Assembly (NCBI GenBank): GCA_033557465.1
Contig: CM066031.1
Coordinates: 1,071,836,444 to 1,071,900,443 of the forward strand
Length of the DNA stretch: 64,000 bases
Direction: 5' to 3'
Source: Ichthyophis bannanicus
Taxonomy: Eukaryota; Chordata; Amphibia; Gymnophiona; Ichthyophiidae
Shown here: positions 1-12,200 of the stretch, one piece after another
How the letters are laid out: each line of letters starts with the position of its first letter
How positions within the stretch are numbered: the first letter of the stretch is position 1
The notes under the pieces: model-generated
Seen by the model: only the letters and a program-made list of their open reading frames with translations
What the model was told of the DNA's origin: nothing
The model's database searches: none
Translations under genes and position numbers: made by a program

Positions 1-480
1 ACCCCCCAGCATGCCAAAGCCACCGGGACCCGGAAGCCACCATGCGGACCCACCACAGCCAGCAACCCACTGGGCCCTGTCGGGCCGTAACCCTCCCTCC
101 TGGCCCAGTGCCCCAAAAATGCCCCCCACCCCCCCACCCCCCTCACCCCCACCTCACTCACAACACCCCCGCCCTTACGCTCCCTGCCGCTCCTGCCACC
201 CCCCAGAGCCCCTCACCCGCCCCCAGGGATCCACTGGGGGGCTGTATGCCCCTACCACCTCTCACCCCCCCCCCCGGCTGCTGAGCCCTTTTCTTTCCTT
301 TTTGCCCCCACTCAGTACCTCCCCGGCCCCCTTGCCCCCCCACCCCCACCCCCACTCACAGGCCCAGGCAACCCCCTGCCCCTCCCAGCCCCCACACGAG
401 ACCGAGACCCCCGCCCCCTCACCCCAACACCAGCAGGGGACAAACCCCCGGCCTTAACCCGACCGCGTGAAGCAGGCATC
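1..480. repeat. C-rich low-complexity sequence
   Basis: The + strand is dominated by C-runs broken by CCA, CAC and CCT triplets. Open frames here translate as proline-rich strings with no domain, as any C-rich stretch would. I see no splice-site structure or conserved motif that would make this an exon. Confidence 0.6.
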
Positions 481-970
481 CCTCGCCGTGCCAAGGAACC
501 CCCAGGGGCAGCAAACACAGCCGCAGGACAGGCTGTGCAACAGAAACGAAGCAGCTATGCCCCGCTGAGCCCTAACCCCGCAAGGGCCACCACCACCACA
601 GAACGACAACCGGCCCGAATGCCCCCACCAGAGCTTGCCTGCAAACTTGCCCTCCCACTGCCCCACTGCCCCGACTCACATACACCAGGGGAACCCACAA
701 CTTGAAGGCCCGTGATCCTCCGCACACCACCACAGCACGCCGGCACCTGGAACGCAGCCTCCGCACCAACTGGCCACGCGGAGGCTGCTCAGCCGGTACT
801 CCCCCCTCGCCACCCAACAACCGCGGCATCGATTGGCTCCCGTGCGGCCACGACCGACGGGAGCCAATCATTTTGAAAGACGCACGCGCGCCCCGCCCAG
901 GCCGCGCACAGGGTCCCCGCGCCGGGCCGCACGCCCGGTTAATGTCGGCCGCCGGGACCCTGCCCGAGGC
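480..970. promoter_or_regulatory. CpG-rich segment with an inverted CCAAT dyad
   Basis: CpG dinucleotides become frequent from about 740 to 970, unlike the AT-rich DNA that follows. A perfect 13-bp inverted repeat, gattggctcccgt (831-843) and acgggagccaatc (857-869), places an ATTGG box and a CCAAT box back to back around a GC-rich 13-bp loop. Paired opposed CCAAT boxes in CpG islands are typical NF-Y sites of TATA-less, often bidirectional, vertebrate promoters. No gene is recognisable on either side within the window, so a promoter or island edge is an inference. The dyad could also be part of an unrecognised repeat. Confidence 0.4.
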
Positions 971-3191
971 CTCGGGATATTCCTGGTACATATGAGCCTA
1001 TCATAAAATGCCATGCAGGTGGAATCCCAAGACCTTTAGTAGGCTTGGTTGACTTGGTTAACTATATTTACTGGCTCAAATAGAGCTTTTTATATTAGGT
1101 TTCACAAAAAATTCAAGATTTGGCTATTTGAGCAAGTTTTTGAGTAGCTGAGTGCAAAGACATAATAGCAGAAGGCAAAGGTTGATTCCTACTTTAATTA
1201 TTAAGAGCATAAGAAATGCCATTCTGGGTCAGACCAAGGTCCATCAAACCCAGTATCCAGTTTCCAACAGTGGCCAGCCTAGGTCACAAGTACCTTAGAT
1301 CTCACTGTCTGGGTGAATAGAACATTATTGTGTAAACAGTGTTACAAGATTTATAAGGAGAGTTATGAATAACAATGCCAAAATAAGCAACAATGAACTT
1401 GATATGGAGCTGGCACGGTGACCAGAATAAATTAAAGGCTGATAGTGGCGTTTAAATTATTTCATATCATCAGCAGCACTATTCCTACAATAACAGTGCT
1501 GCATATGCAGATAGTGCAGTCACCCAACTGGCACTATCCATTTAGTTTAATCCTGCTAATTAAGTACACGTTTTCTGTATAGCAGCTGAACATCGCCATT
1601 ATATGGATAATTTTTCAGCCTGACCTCACTTTGCCCCAAACCCAGTCTCTTCTCCTATGGATAGTACAGAGTTGTTCAGTCTAGATATTTGGCCTGGTAC
1701 TGTCAGCATAAGGTTTGGAAATCTACAGATAGCGAAATTACATGTTGGCTGGCTTCTGATGAACTTTTAAAGGCACTTTTTAGATAATATGTGGAAATTG
1801 GAACTGAGACGTTGAGGTCAGGACACACTCAAATTCGAAAGAAACATGGAGATGTTTCTAAAATTCATAGAAGGAAGTGCTAGACACATGCAGATTGACC
1901 ATCCACTTGCAGTGGGCGGTGCAGTTTTACAAATTTCCATGTGGAAAAAATCAGTTGAAGAAATGTGTGACGGCATTTCACAACTTGCCCATGTAAATAT
2001 CGTCACTACATGCGCATGTGAGCCCTTTCACAAACGTAGTGTTCTCTGTAATTAACTAACAGCAGCTATGCGTCTTTCTTGATCTCATTTCAATTTGGAG
2101 AGGGAAATAAAGTAGAGAGGATTAAGGATTATAGGTCCCTTAATCCCTGGCCAAAATGCACACTTTTTAAAAACCTGTATGGGTGTAAATCCAGACATGG
2201 AGAATTGGCACTTACACATACATTGCCTATGGGGATACACATGTAAATATTTGCCCCTTCAAGACTACACCCCTGACATGCCGAAAATGTACAAGTAAAA
2301 GCATAGACACTAGAAAGTCACACATTGGACACTAGAAAGTCACACAAATAAGCTAATAATTTTTATAGGACTAGAGTTTAGAAATGCTAATCAGATTATA
2401 GCATACAAGTCTGTACAGAAAATGCAATTCCAGGGGATGTCAGAGGAAAGTTCAAGTGAAAAGTACGATGATGACCATAATATCAGCCATTGAATAACTC
2501 AGACAAATCTGCAGCCAAAACGTTCCTCTATATATCCGGAGTTATTAGACAACAAAACAGACTCTGGGGGTGGGGCACCTGTCCAGTCGCCTGAGCCAAA
2601 TGGTGCAAAATTACCTGCCATACTGCCCATTTGGAAAAATGTTTTGCTGTGCCAAGCTAGGCCTGCCTCCATGCCTGATGTCTCGATCTGCAAGATTACA
2701 AACATTAAAATATCTAAAATTAACCAGGATACATTACAGTATAAAAGACAAATCTAAAAACCATTACATATCCAGCCAGATTAAAAAATATAACTTAATC
2801 AACATATAAAAACAAAGAAATGTATGTATTGCATTGATTCAAAATAATAAACTGACACAATGAATGTTGCGTTAAGTCAAAAACGTAGTGAACAAACAGA
2901 ATTAATATTATATTGAGAACACACAACAGAAAACATTGATATTGTGCCGCAAAAAGTAATACAGAAAGTGTACCTGCAAAAGCAGTCAGAGGTGAAAGCT
3001 GCCGTTCAAGGGATTGAGAGAAAAATGATTAAAAAACAAGGGGACTCCTCCTTCTCATGATAACATATGTACTTGGCATTTGGAAGGGAAAAACTACACA
3101 AAATGTGGGCAAAAAACAATAATGCGATCTTAAAACTAAGGAGAAAAAATGAAACCTTGAGGATTACAAATTAAAAAATTGTGAGAATATG
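971..3191. other. AT-rich DNA without a recognisable gene
   Basis: Apart from a CR1 tail at 1201-1325, nothing here matches a protein family I know. Open frames are short and overlap on both strands. A small direct duplication (gacactagaaagtcacaca) sits at about 2306-2345. Confidence 0.5.
1201..1325 (-). mobile_element. CR1 LINE 3' tail fragment
   Basis: The text around 1205-1285 (ataagaaatgccattctggg, then tcagaccaaggtccatc) matches the 3' UTR end of the CR1 family that recurs at 7466-7600 and 17145-17230. As in those copies, the element lies on the minus strand with its 3' end to the left. It is a severely 5'-truncated insertion with no coding part. Confidence 0.8.
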
Positions 3192-3672
3192 CATTAAAAA
3201 CAGAATAGTGGCTCGGTATAAAAAGCTCAAATACAAAGTAGCAGCACCTAAAAATAGTAAAGGAAACACATAACTTTAAAATCAACGCTTCACGTAAGTT
3301 GATACAGTACCTAACAAAAAACACACATTTCATCGTAATGTAAAATAAGTTAAGAGGCACATTAAAAACAGAATAGCGGCTCGGTATAAGAAGCTCAAAT
3401 GCATTGTAGCAGCACCTAAAAATCATAAAGGAGACAAATAGCTTTAAAATCAACTCTTCGCGTAAAATGATACAATTCATAATAGAAGCCACACATTTCA
3501 TCATAAAATAAGTTAAAATGCACATTAGAAACGGAAAAGATCAGATACATTGTAACAACAACTTAAAAATGTAAAGGAAACAAATAGCTTTGAATGCAGT
3601 GCATCACGTAAAAATGATACAATTCATAACAAAACACACTACATCATAATGTGAAGTAAGTTAAGAGGCACC
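3192..3672. repeat. Tandem repeat, ~165-bp unit, about 3 copies
   Basis: Three successive units begin at 3192, 3360 and 3523, giving periods of 168 and 163 bp. Each starts with catta(a/g)aaac and shares internal blocks such as gcagcacctaaaaat, ggaaacaaatag and atgatacaattcata. The third unit is shorter and lacks the ggctcggtata block. The long open frame on the minus strand across the array merely translates the repeat and contains the same peptide twice, so I do not call a gene. Confidence 0.85.
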
Positions 3673-4142
3673 TCACGTAAAACAGAGGATCTGCTCTTTA
3701 TACTTGAATTGCAAAAGCTTTTCTGAGCTTTTCATACCAAGCCGCTATTCCATTTCTAATGTGCCTAATGTGATAATGCGTCAATTGATGCACTTTGGGG
3801 TTTCTAAGTAAGATGCCTCTTGGGGCTTCTAGTGTTAAACTAGGGGAGATTAAGAAGGATAACCCCCTTATTCTCTCCTGTAAAGGGCTAGCTGAATTGT
3901 ACACTTTGCAAACACATGCACATGCCAGGATGTAGGTGAAAATCCCATCACAGCAAATTCTGGGTTTACATATTCATTCCCTGTATGAAATAGGAATACA
4001 TATACAGATTTCTATCCTGCACGGACCACACCCAGACTACACCTCTGACACACACCCTCAAAACATCCATGTACTAAGGACATTCACGGGTAAATTAGAC
4101 CCTTTTAAAAATGGCCATTTATACATGACTATGCCTGATTTT

Positions 4143-4380
4143 ACTCATATAAAATGCAAAAGGTGGTGTGTGCCTTCAAGTCAGTACTGTCTCCTGGTGA
4201 CCCAGCAGCTCCTGGGTTTTCTTGGCAACGTGACTGGAAGTAGATTGCCAAGCCTTACTTCTGAGGCAATGGAGGGTTAAATGACTTGCCTAAGGCCACA
4301 AAGAGTGCCAGTGGGAATCAAACCCTATTCTCTTGGTTATCAAGCCAGTGCTCTAAACACTAGGCTACTCCTTCACTCCA
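4143..4380 (-). mobile_element. tRNA-derived SINE, minus strand
   Basis: Read on the minus strand, the element starts with a tRNA-like head. It has an A-box-like tagcctagtg near 4370, a B-box-like ggtttgattccc near 4313-4324, a central core (ggcaagtcatttaaccctcc) and a tail that includes cttggcaatctacttccagt. The same head-core-tail order recurs at 15385-15595, so this is a dispersed family. A possible short target duplication (aaagg) is present at the ends. Confidence 0.7.
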
Positions 4381-5165
4381 AAGGTTGCATATAAGACTTC
4401 TAAAATAACCTACTATACCTTTTTTTAAGCCCATCATAGATCCTATTCCTGCATAGATGTGGTGAGAAGATATGTGGAGAGTCTGAAATTGCAGGATTGG
4501 TTCTATCACTATTTCTGTTATGGCCCTGTAACTGTGGACATGAAATGTGTTGGGGAGGGGGGAGAATATATGCCAATGAAAGCTAAATGAGTCCCTCTTA
4601 TAAGATCCAGGTACATACAACCACCTTATATACAAATGAAAGAAATGTCCTTTCCACAATGATATTCCTGAGGCAGATGTGTGATTTTATGAGAAGTTGG
4701 GAAAGCCACCAAACACGAGCATAGTATTTCCATCACTGCATATAAGAAAAAAGAGGGATAAAATAATTATCAATTGGAGGAACTGATTAGGTTTGAGGAG
4801 ATTGAAAACAAAAGAAGCTGGTGTGGCGGTTATCTTTAAAGAGTTGGGTAGTAAAAAAGCTCAGTATAATGTCTTGCTCAATGAGATAACTAAATATTTG
4901 ATGAATTTAATAAAGACTCAAGTAACAGAGGGACTGTTAGCATGGCAGCTGAAAGGGAGAAGTTTAAGCAATAATATCAGGGAAGTAAAAGAAAGGATAA
5001 CAGAATGCTTTGCTCAGAGCATTGCTCAGAGCAGTTTCTCCAAATGGGTGAGTTTTACACATACCATGACAGTCATGAACCTCACTTCTAAACCAGGGTA
5101 TGTGGAGGGTGATCTCAGTCTTTCAAATTTACTGCTAAAGCTCAGCGTAATACTTGCATTGTGCT
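4381..5165. other. No recognisable feature
   Basis: One open frame (4793-5167, +) has no family signature, no good start context and no related copy in the window. I see only anonymous DNA, probably decayed repeat. Confidence 0.4.
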
Positions 5166-5169
5166 AAAG

Positions 5170-6861
5170 ACAGCCTCCCTCTGGAGTTCGTAAGATGTTA
5201 TGTGTATGGGTAATTTGAAAATTACTCTTAATTAGGCCTGTGGCACCCAACAAGATGAGAAATAACTCAGTATCTTTCTGCCGCATTTTCTTGGTCTCCG
5301 ACTGCATTTCTTGGTACTTGAATATTTTCTTCCTTGCAATGCGATTCAGAGTAGTTGCTTGGAATTGACACCTCTATAATCAATGCCGTTCTGATGTTTT
5401 TCTCCTTTAGCACTATATCCGTCTTCCTTGCATCCGGGTTTTTATAGGTCAGAATGGGAGTATCCCAGGTGATCATAACTTCTTCATTCTCTAATTCTTT
5501 TAGGGTCATGATCCCAGTGCTTTTCAGGCACAGCAATGTTATAGTGCTTACAGAGTTTCCAGTGGATAAAGTATGCTACCTTATTGTGCCTTTCTGTATA
5601 GAAATTTTCTGGCATCAAAACTTCACAGCCAGCTATAAGGTGAGTCACTATTTCCAGCTCTTTCTCACAGAATCAACATATGTCTGTTTTGCCAGTTTTT
5701 TTCAGTGCTTGCTGTAAACCATTTCATCCATAATCGGCTGTCCTGGGCTACAACAGTCAGCCTCTCATCCTGCAGTTTCAGTTCACCTCTCCTTAACCAT
5801 CCATGTGTCTGTTCTTGATTTACAAAGGGTTCCTGGAGAAACACTGTGTATTTCCCACTGTATTTGTGCATTAACCATTTGTTTTTCCTTCTTTGTTGAT
5901 CTAATTCTTTGAAGAGTATTTTCTCTTGTTTTGCAAATTCTGTTACTTCCTTCCCTGTGCATGCTTGTGGATTCTCACTCATTCATTCTAGTTGTTGATT
6001 TTGGATGTTTACTTTCATATTTCAACAGTTTTTGCATATTTAGATCTGATGATGCAAGCCTGGAGGCCTATGATAGTAACTCTGAATGTGTAATCAATCT
6101 CTATGAGGCCTAGACCTCCTTCAGCTCTAGGGATGTACAGTCATGGCATACACTGATTCTTGTAAATTTCTTCATGGGTAAGGAAGAGTTTTCTTGTCTG
6201 CACATTCAGTTTTCAAGACCTTTAAGAGGCCAGTCCACAACCCCAAAGCTGTATGAGTGTACAGGAATTTCCAGCTGATTGATGGCCTGTATCTTATTCT
6301 GTGATGTTAAAGTGCTTGTTAATAATGATTTTAATCCTTGCATTATTCTATACTGATCTTTTCTTTCAGTAATATCTGCTTGAGTGTTGTTCCTTCCTCT
6401 ACTCCAAGATACTAATATACGCCTTCTTGTTCAAGGTCCTTGATAACACAGCCTTGAGCCAGGGAGATTGTTTCCATTTTGCTCAATTTTCCTCTAAAAA
6501 GGTTGCCTTAGCACATTTGTCAAGGCCAAAGATCATCCTGATATCATCAGAAAAGCTTTTCACCATACAGAGTTGCTCTGCTAATTGTTGGTTGCTGTAA
6601 CTGTAGAGCATTAGATCATCTACAAGCAATAAATGGGATGTTGCTTCTGGGTTGCTACCTTCTTTAGGATTTAGGATAAATCCGTATCCCAAAGAGTTGA
6701 TGAGAGTACTCATTGGATTAAATGTCACACAAAACAAAGGGGCGACAGGAATCCCCCTGAATTATTCCTCGCTGGATCTTAATGTGAGGAATGATGTACT
6801 GACCATCTTCATATTTCAAAAACAGTGCAGTTTGCTACATTGTCATAGTGAACTTAATGTA
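5170..6861 (-). pseudogene. R2/R4-type LINE: RT C-half, zinc knuckle and restriction-like endonuclease
   Basis: Just right of the mariner junction, the minus strand encodes the RT motif RGIIQGDS near 6760-6735. A degenerate catalytic box follows (LLLVDDLMLY near 6610-6640), then a thumb-like region ending in FGLDKC (6510-6530). Further on are a WLRRGEL block (about 5800), a CCHC-type knuckle (CEKE...H...C, 5610-5690) and a PD-(D/E)XK-like end with WDTPILTYKNPDARKTDIV (about 5400-5460). A stop inside the knuckle and several frameshifts interrupt it. This is the C-terminal organisation of site-specific R2-group LINEs, which use a restriction-like endonuclease instead of an APE domain. Function is clearly lost. 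Confidence 0.72.
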
Positions 6862-7039
6862 TGAGGTTCGATCAAAAAGTATTGAGACTTGATGAGTAGC
6901 TATATAACAATGCATCGCACCATGATGCTATTAAGCATGCAGTGACCTAATTATATGCTCTGCATGTGCAGAGAGTAGCGTGGCTGCAGCACAGCTGCAC
7001 TTTTCTTAATCACATGTTTGGTAAAAGCAGTTCATTAGA

Positions 7040-7465
7040 TTTACGATGAGTGAAAAAATTTGCAATAAATTCTGCCAGAAGCTTCGAGATTCTTGTAGAG
7101 AGACTTATGACAAGTTACAGTAAGTGTATGGCGATGAATGTATGAGTCATACTAGAGTTTATGACTGGTACAATTGTTTCCAAAAGGACCGCCAAAGTGT
7201 TGACCTTGATGAACGTTCTGGAAGGCCATCCATGAGCAGGAATGAAGACAAAGTTGAAGCAGTGCATGCCGCCATATACTGAAATCATCGTTTGACTATC
7301 AAGGAGCTTGCTGAGGATATGGACATCAGTTTCAGGTTGGTACAGTCCACTCTTACTGTTGATTTGGGGATGAGACATGTGTCTGCAAAATACATGCCGA
7401 AACTCCTGTGTCATGACCAAAAAGAAGATTGACAGTCTGCAGCCAGGGAGTTGTTTAAATGCACT
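7040..7465 (+). pseudogene. mariner transposase, N-terminal half
   Basis: Conceptual translation gives the two helix-turn-helix DNA-binding regions typical of mariner. A Y-G-D-E-C-(x)-(S/T)-x-T-R-V-Y-(D/E)-W-Y block (about 7126-7170) is followed by ERSGRPS (about 7213-7233). A second helix-turn-helix starts LTIKELAEDM (about 7290-7325). Stop codons occur at about 7108, 7279 and 7425. It ends where the CR1 inserts, after ELFKCTE, and resumes at 12403. Confidence 0.8.
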
Positions 7466-7644
7466 GAAAATAAGAACATAAGAACATAAGATATGCCATA
7501 CTGGGTCAGACCAAGGTCCATCAAGCCCAGTATTCTGTTTCCAACAGTGGCCAATCTAGGTCATATGTACCTAGCAGTTTCCCCAAGAGACACAAGTTCC
7601 ACAATGCTTGTACTGGGTCAAGCATTGATATCTTCGATCAATTC

Positions 7645-10564
7645 TTAATAATGGTTTATGGACCTTTGCTCCAGGAACTTGTCCAAACCTTTTTTAAACC
7701 CAGCTACACTAACAGCCTTTACTACATCCTCCGGTAACAAATTCCAGAGTTTGATTACATGTTGAGTGAAAAAATATTTTCTTTTCTTAGTCTTAAATAG
7801 TTTACCCTGTAGCTTCATTGCATGTCCCCTAGTCTTTCTATATTCTGATAACGTAAACAATCGATCTACGTTTACCCGTTCCACTCCGTTCATTAATTTA
7901 TAGACTTCTATCATATCTCCCCTCAACCGTCTCTTTTCCAGGTTAAAGAGCCTAACCTTTTTAGCCTTTCTTCATAGGAGTATCCTTCCATCCCCTTTAC
8001 CATTTTGGTGGCTCTTCTCTGAACCTTTTCTAAAGTCGCTATATCCTTTTTAAGATACGGCGACCAGAATTGCACACAATATTCAAGGTGCGGTCTCACC
8101 ATGGAACGATATAGAGGCATTATAATATCTTTTGTTTTATTTTCCATTCCTTTCCTTATCATACCTAGCATTCTATTTACTCTCTTGGCCGCCGCTGCAC
8201 ACTGGGCCGAGGGTTTTAACATGGTATTCACAATGACGCCTAAATCTTTTTCCTGGGTGGTGGTTCCTAATGTGGAACCTTGCATCGTGTAACCATACTT
8301 TAGGTTGTTCTTCCCTAGGTGCATAACCTTGCACTTGTCCACATTAAATTTCATCTGCCATTTTGATGCCCAGTCTTCCAATTTATCAAGATCCTCTTGC
8401 AATTTTTCACAATCCTCTTGGGTTTTAACAACTTTAAATAGTTTTGTGTCATCTGCAAATTTGATAACCTCACTCGTTATTCCACTTTCCAGGTCATTTA
8501 TGAATATGTCAAAAAGCAGCGGACCCAGCACAGATCCCTGGGGTACACCACTATTCAGCTTTCTCCATTGGGAAAATTGGCCATTTAGCCCTACCCTCTG
8601 CTTTCTATCTTTTAACCAGTTCCTGATCCACAATAGTACACTGCCTCCTATCCCATGACTCTTTAGTTTTGCCAAACGTCTCTGATGAGGGACCTTGTCA
8701 AAGGCTTTCTGAAAGTCCAGATACACAATATCAACCAACTCACCTTTATCCACCTGTTTATTCACTCCTTCAAAAAAACATAACAGATTAGTAAGACAAG
8801 ATCTTCCTTGTCTAAAGCCATGCTGGCTGTCTCCCATTAGGTTGTGACTATCTACATGCTGAGTAATTTTATTCTTTATGATGGTTTCTACCATTTTTCC
8901 CGGTATTGACGTCAGGCTCACCGGTCTGTAGTTTCCCGGATCACCCCTGGAGCCCTTTTTAAAAATTGGTGTTACATTGGCGATTCTCCAATCTTCAGGT
9001 ATTAGAGATGATTTTAATGATAGTTCACAGATTACTGATAGCAGGTCTGCAATCTCATATTTCAGTTCTTTCAACACCCTTGGATTTATACCATCCGGCC
9101 CAGGTGATTTGCTACTCTTCAGTTTATCTAATAGTTGTAAGACATCTTCCCGATGTATCGATATTTCCTTCAATTCTTCCGCACCTTTAAATACCACTTC
9201 AGTCATGGGTAACATCCCTACGTCTTCCTCAGTAAAGACCGAAGCAAAGAATTCATTCAGTCTCTCCGCTATCGCCTTGCAACTGACTCTCTCACAAGTT
9301 TTTTGCTACGAATGTACATGAAAAGGTCTTTATTTCACGTTTTTGCTTCCGCAGCAAGCTTCTTCTCAAATTCTCTCTTTGCCTGCCTTATCAATGCCTT
9401 GCATTTGACTTGCCAGTGCTTGTGCTGTTTCCAGGTTTCGTCGTTTGGCTCTTTTTTCCATTTCCTGAAAGATGCTTTTTTGGCAACAACAGCCTCTCTG
9501 ACCTCACCTTTAAACCATGCTGGCAGTTTTTTGGACTTCCTTCCACTTTTCTTAAAGCGTGGAATACAGCTGGTCTGGGCTTCCATGATATTATTTTTCA
9601 ACAACACCCAAGCTTGATGTACGTCTTTAACCTTTGCAACTGCTCCTTTTAGTTTTTTCTTAACTGTTTTCCTCATTTTATCATAGTCTCCCTTTCGAAA
9701 GTTAAAAGGTAGTACTGTGAATTTCCTTACTATCCCTCCTCCACTAATTAAATCAAAGGCGATCATGCTATGATCACTATTGCCAAGTGGCCCCAACACC
9801 CTTATCTCTTGCACTAGATCTGGTGTTCCACTAAGGACTAGGTCTAATATGGCTTCCCCTCTGGTCGGTTCATGAACCAGCTGCTCCAAGAAGCAGTCAT
9901 TTATTTCATCTAGGAACTTTATCTCCCTAGCATGTCCTGACGTGACACTGACCCAGTCGATACCGGGGTAATTGAAATCACCCATTATTATTACTGTGCT
10001 GTAACTTTTGTTAGCTTCCTTGATTTCTTTGAGCATTTCATCATCCATTTGGTCATTCTGGCCAGGTGCTCGATAGTACACCCCCACTGCCATTGCCTTC
10101 CCCCTTTTATATGGAATTTCAATCCATATAGATTCTACAGCAGATTTTGTTTCCTGCAAAACTTTAATCCCTTCTGAGTCAATGCCCTCTCTAACATAGA
10201 ACGCAACCCCTCCACCAATTTGATCAGCTTTATCATTACGATATAGTTTGTACCCAGGTATCACAGTGTCGCACTGGTTGTCCTTCTTCTACCATGTCTC
10301 TGATATTCCAATCATATCTAACCTTTCATTTAGTGCTATATATTCTAACTCTCCCATCTTATTCTTTAGACTTCTAGCATTTGCATACAAGCATTTTAGA
10401 GAATGTATTTTATTCATGTTAATTTGGCTATTGTTAGACATGGGTAAATTGGGATCTTTAAGCTCTGTCTGCTCCATACTTGAGGGCATTTGGGCTACTT
10501 TACTCTTTTGTGGAACCTCTCTGCTTTTGGTAGTATCCTTCAAGAATACATTCTTCCGAACCAT
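7645..10564 (-). pseudogene. CR1 ORF2: APE endonuclease plus reverse transcriptase
   Basis: The N-terminal part (10564-10289) ends in the APE motif ISETW. The APE domain continues to about 9800 with IIMGDFNYPGIDW and GNSDHSMIAFD. RT follows (9215-7923) with [40 protein letters not shown] and the catalytic FADD box, then the C-terminal tail to 7645 ([15 protein letters not shown]). Lesions are an in-frame TAG at 10291-10289, a stop and frameshift near 9335-9230, and a frameshift near 7950-7925. ORF2 nicks target DNA and primes reverse transcription there. This copy cannot make the full protein. Confidence 0.88.
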
Positions 10565-10599
10565 CCGCTCTTGGGCGACTGTCGGCTTTCCCCTAATAT

Positions 10600-11520
10600 C
10601 TACTTTAAAAGCTGCTCTATCTCCTTTTTAAAGGTTAATGCCAGCAGCCTGGTTCCATCCCGGTTAAGGTGAAGCCCTTCCCTTCGGAAGAGCCCCTCCT
10701 TTCCCCAGAATGTTCCCCAGTTCCTAACAAATCCAAAACCCTCATCTCTGCACCATTGTCTCATCCACGCATTGAGACTCCGGAGCTCTGCCTGCCTTTT
10801 GGGTCCTGCGCGTGGAACAGGAAGCATTTCGGAGAATGCTACCATGGAAGTTCTGGATTTCAACTTCCTACCTAAAAGCCTAAATTTTGCCTCCAGAACC
10901 TCCCTACCACATTTTCCTATGTCATTGGTACCGACATGTACCAAGACAGCAGACTCCTCCCCAGCACTATCTAAGACCTTATCTAGATGGCGCGTGAGGT
11001 CCGCTACCTTCGCACCAGGCAGGCATGTTACCAGGCGATCCTCACGTCCACCAGCCACCCAGCTATCTACATGCCTAATGATCGAATCACCAACTATAAC
11101 GGCTGTCCTAACCCTTTCCTCATGGGCACATGGTCCTGGAGAAACTTCCTCGGTGCGAGAGGGTTTTACATCACCTGGAGGACAGGTCCTAGTTACAGGA
11201 TCACTTCCTGCCACACCAGGGTGATGCTCTCCTGTCACGTGACCTCTCTCCTCCATGGCAACAGGGGTGCTGCCAGACTGGAGGTGGGACTTCAGGACTA
11301 TATCCCTGTAGGTCTCGTCTATGTACCTCTCTGTCTGTCTTATGTTTTCCAAGTCTGCTACGTTAGCCTATAGAGAACGGACTAGTTCCCTGAGAGCAAA
11401 GAGCTCCTTGCACCTAGTGCACACATAAGACCTCTCACCAACTGGGAGAAAATCATACATGTGACACTCAATGCAAAAGACTGGAAAGCCCCCATCCCAC
11501 TGCTGGACTGCTGTCTGCAT
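10600..11520 (-). pseudogene. CR1 ORF1: cysteine-rich head plus SGNH/GDSL-type esterase
   Basis: An ATG at 11520 opens a 306-codon frame with a single in-frame TAG at codon 51 (11370-11368). Codons 17-43 carry CIECHMY...YVCTRCKEL, a pair of CxxC motifs like a PHD/zinc-finger head. The downstream esterase shows block I AVIVGDSIIRH, block III HVGTNDIG and block V GLHLNRDG, which supply the Ser, Gly/Asn and His of an SGNH hydrolase. An esterase in ORF1 is known for CR1 elements; its substrate is unclear. The intact catalytic blocks and lone nonsense change suggest a recent loss. Confidence 0.85.
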
Positions 11521-11859
11521 CTTAGTTTTAAGTTTGTGTCTAGATCGTTAAGTTCTTACTTACTAGGGGTTGCTATGGGTATTTATACCAATAAAACTGT
11601 ACCTAATACGTTTAATATACCTTGTTTACCTGAAGCTTAATTAATCTCAGGTCCTTAGTGTATGACTGATTTGGGTAATGAGCTTCACCTGAAAGCACCT
11701 CCTGTCTTTTAAGATGTGTAAGTACCTATAAAGCTATGATTATCCCAGGGGTGGGTGGTTATGGGGAGGGAAATAACACTTATTAAAAGAGGGCTGCTAC
11801 ACAGTATCCTGTCGTGTGCTGCTGAGGTAAGCTAAATTCTGATTTGATTTAAATTATAG

Positions 11860-12200
11860 CTCTTAGCTGTTGCTAGGCTCTAACTTCTTATGAAATTTAA
11901 ACTACAAGCTCTCTGCTGGGTTCTAAATTTAACCAGAAAGCTCTCTTCTGTGTTTTAAAACTAAAAGTACTTTTCTGATGCTAGGCCCTGAGTGACTATT
12001 AAATGTATACTACAAGCTCTCTGCTGGGTTCCAATGTAACCAGAAAGCTCTCTTCTGTGTGTTAAATTTAAACTAAAAGTACTTTGCTGTTACTTGGCTC
12101 TGAGTGACTATTAAATTTAAACTACAAGCTCTCTGCTGGGTATGAAATGTAACCAGAAAGTTCTCCTCTGTGTTTTAAATTCAAACTTTAATTGCTGCTA
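11860..12200 (-). repeat. Tandem monomers in the CR1 5' UTR
   Basis: About three units of 105-113 bp follow one another. Landmarks are actacaagctctctgctggg at about 11905, 12008 and 12120, each followed by aaccagaaag(c/t)tct and, in the first two, by ctaaaagtact and gagtgactattaaat. They lie upstream of ORF1 in the minus-strand element. Tandem 5' UTR monomers are known as promoter modules in some LINEs, such as mouse L1. That role here is an inference. Confidence 0.75.

Noticed and set aside
11..457. Proline-rich 148-codon open frame
   Set aside because: It is a translation of C-rich low-complexity DNA; alternative frames and the other strand are equally open and no domain is visible.
3136..3525. 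129-codon minus-strand open frame with internal peptide repeats
   Set aside because: The peptide repeats simply mirror the ~165-bp DNA tandem repeat; no independent coding evidence.
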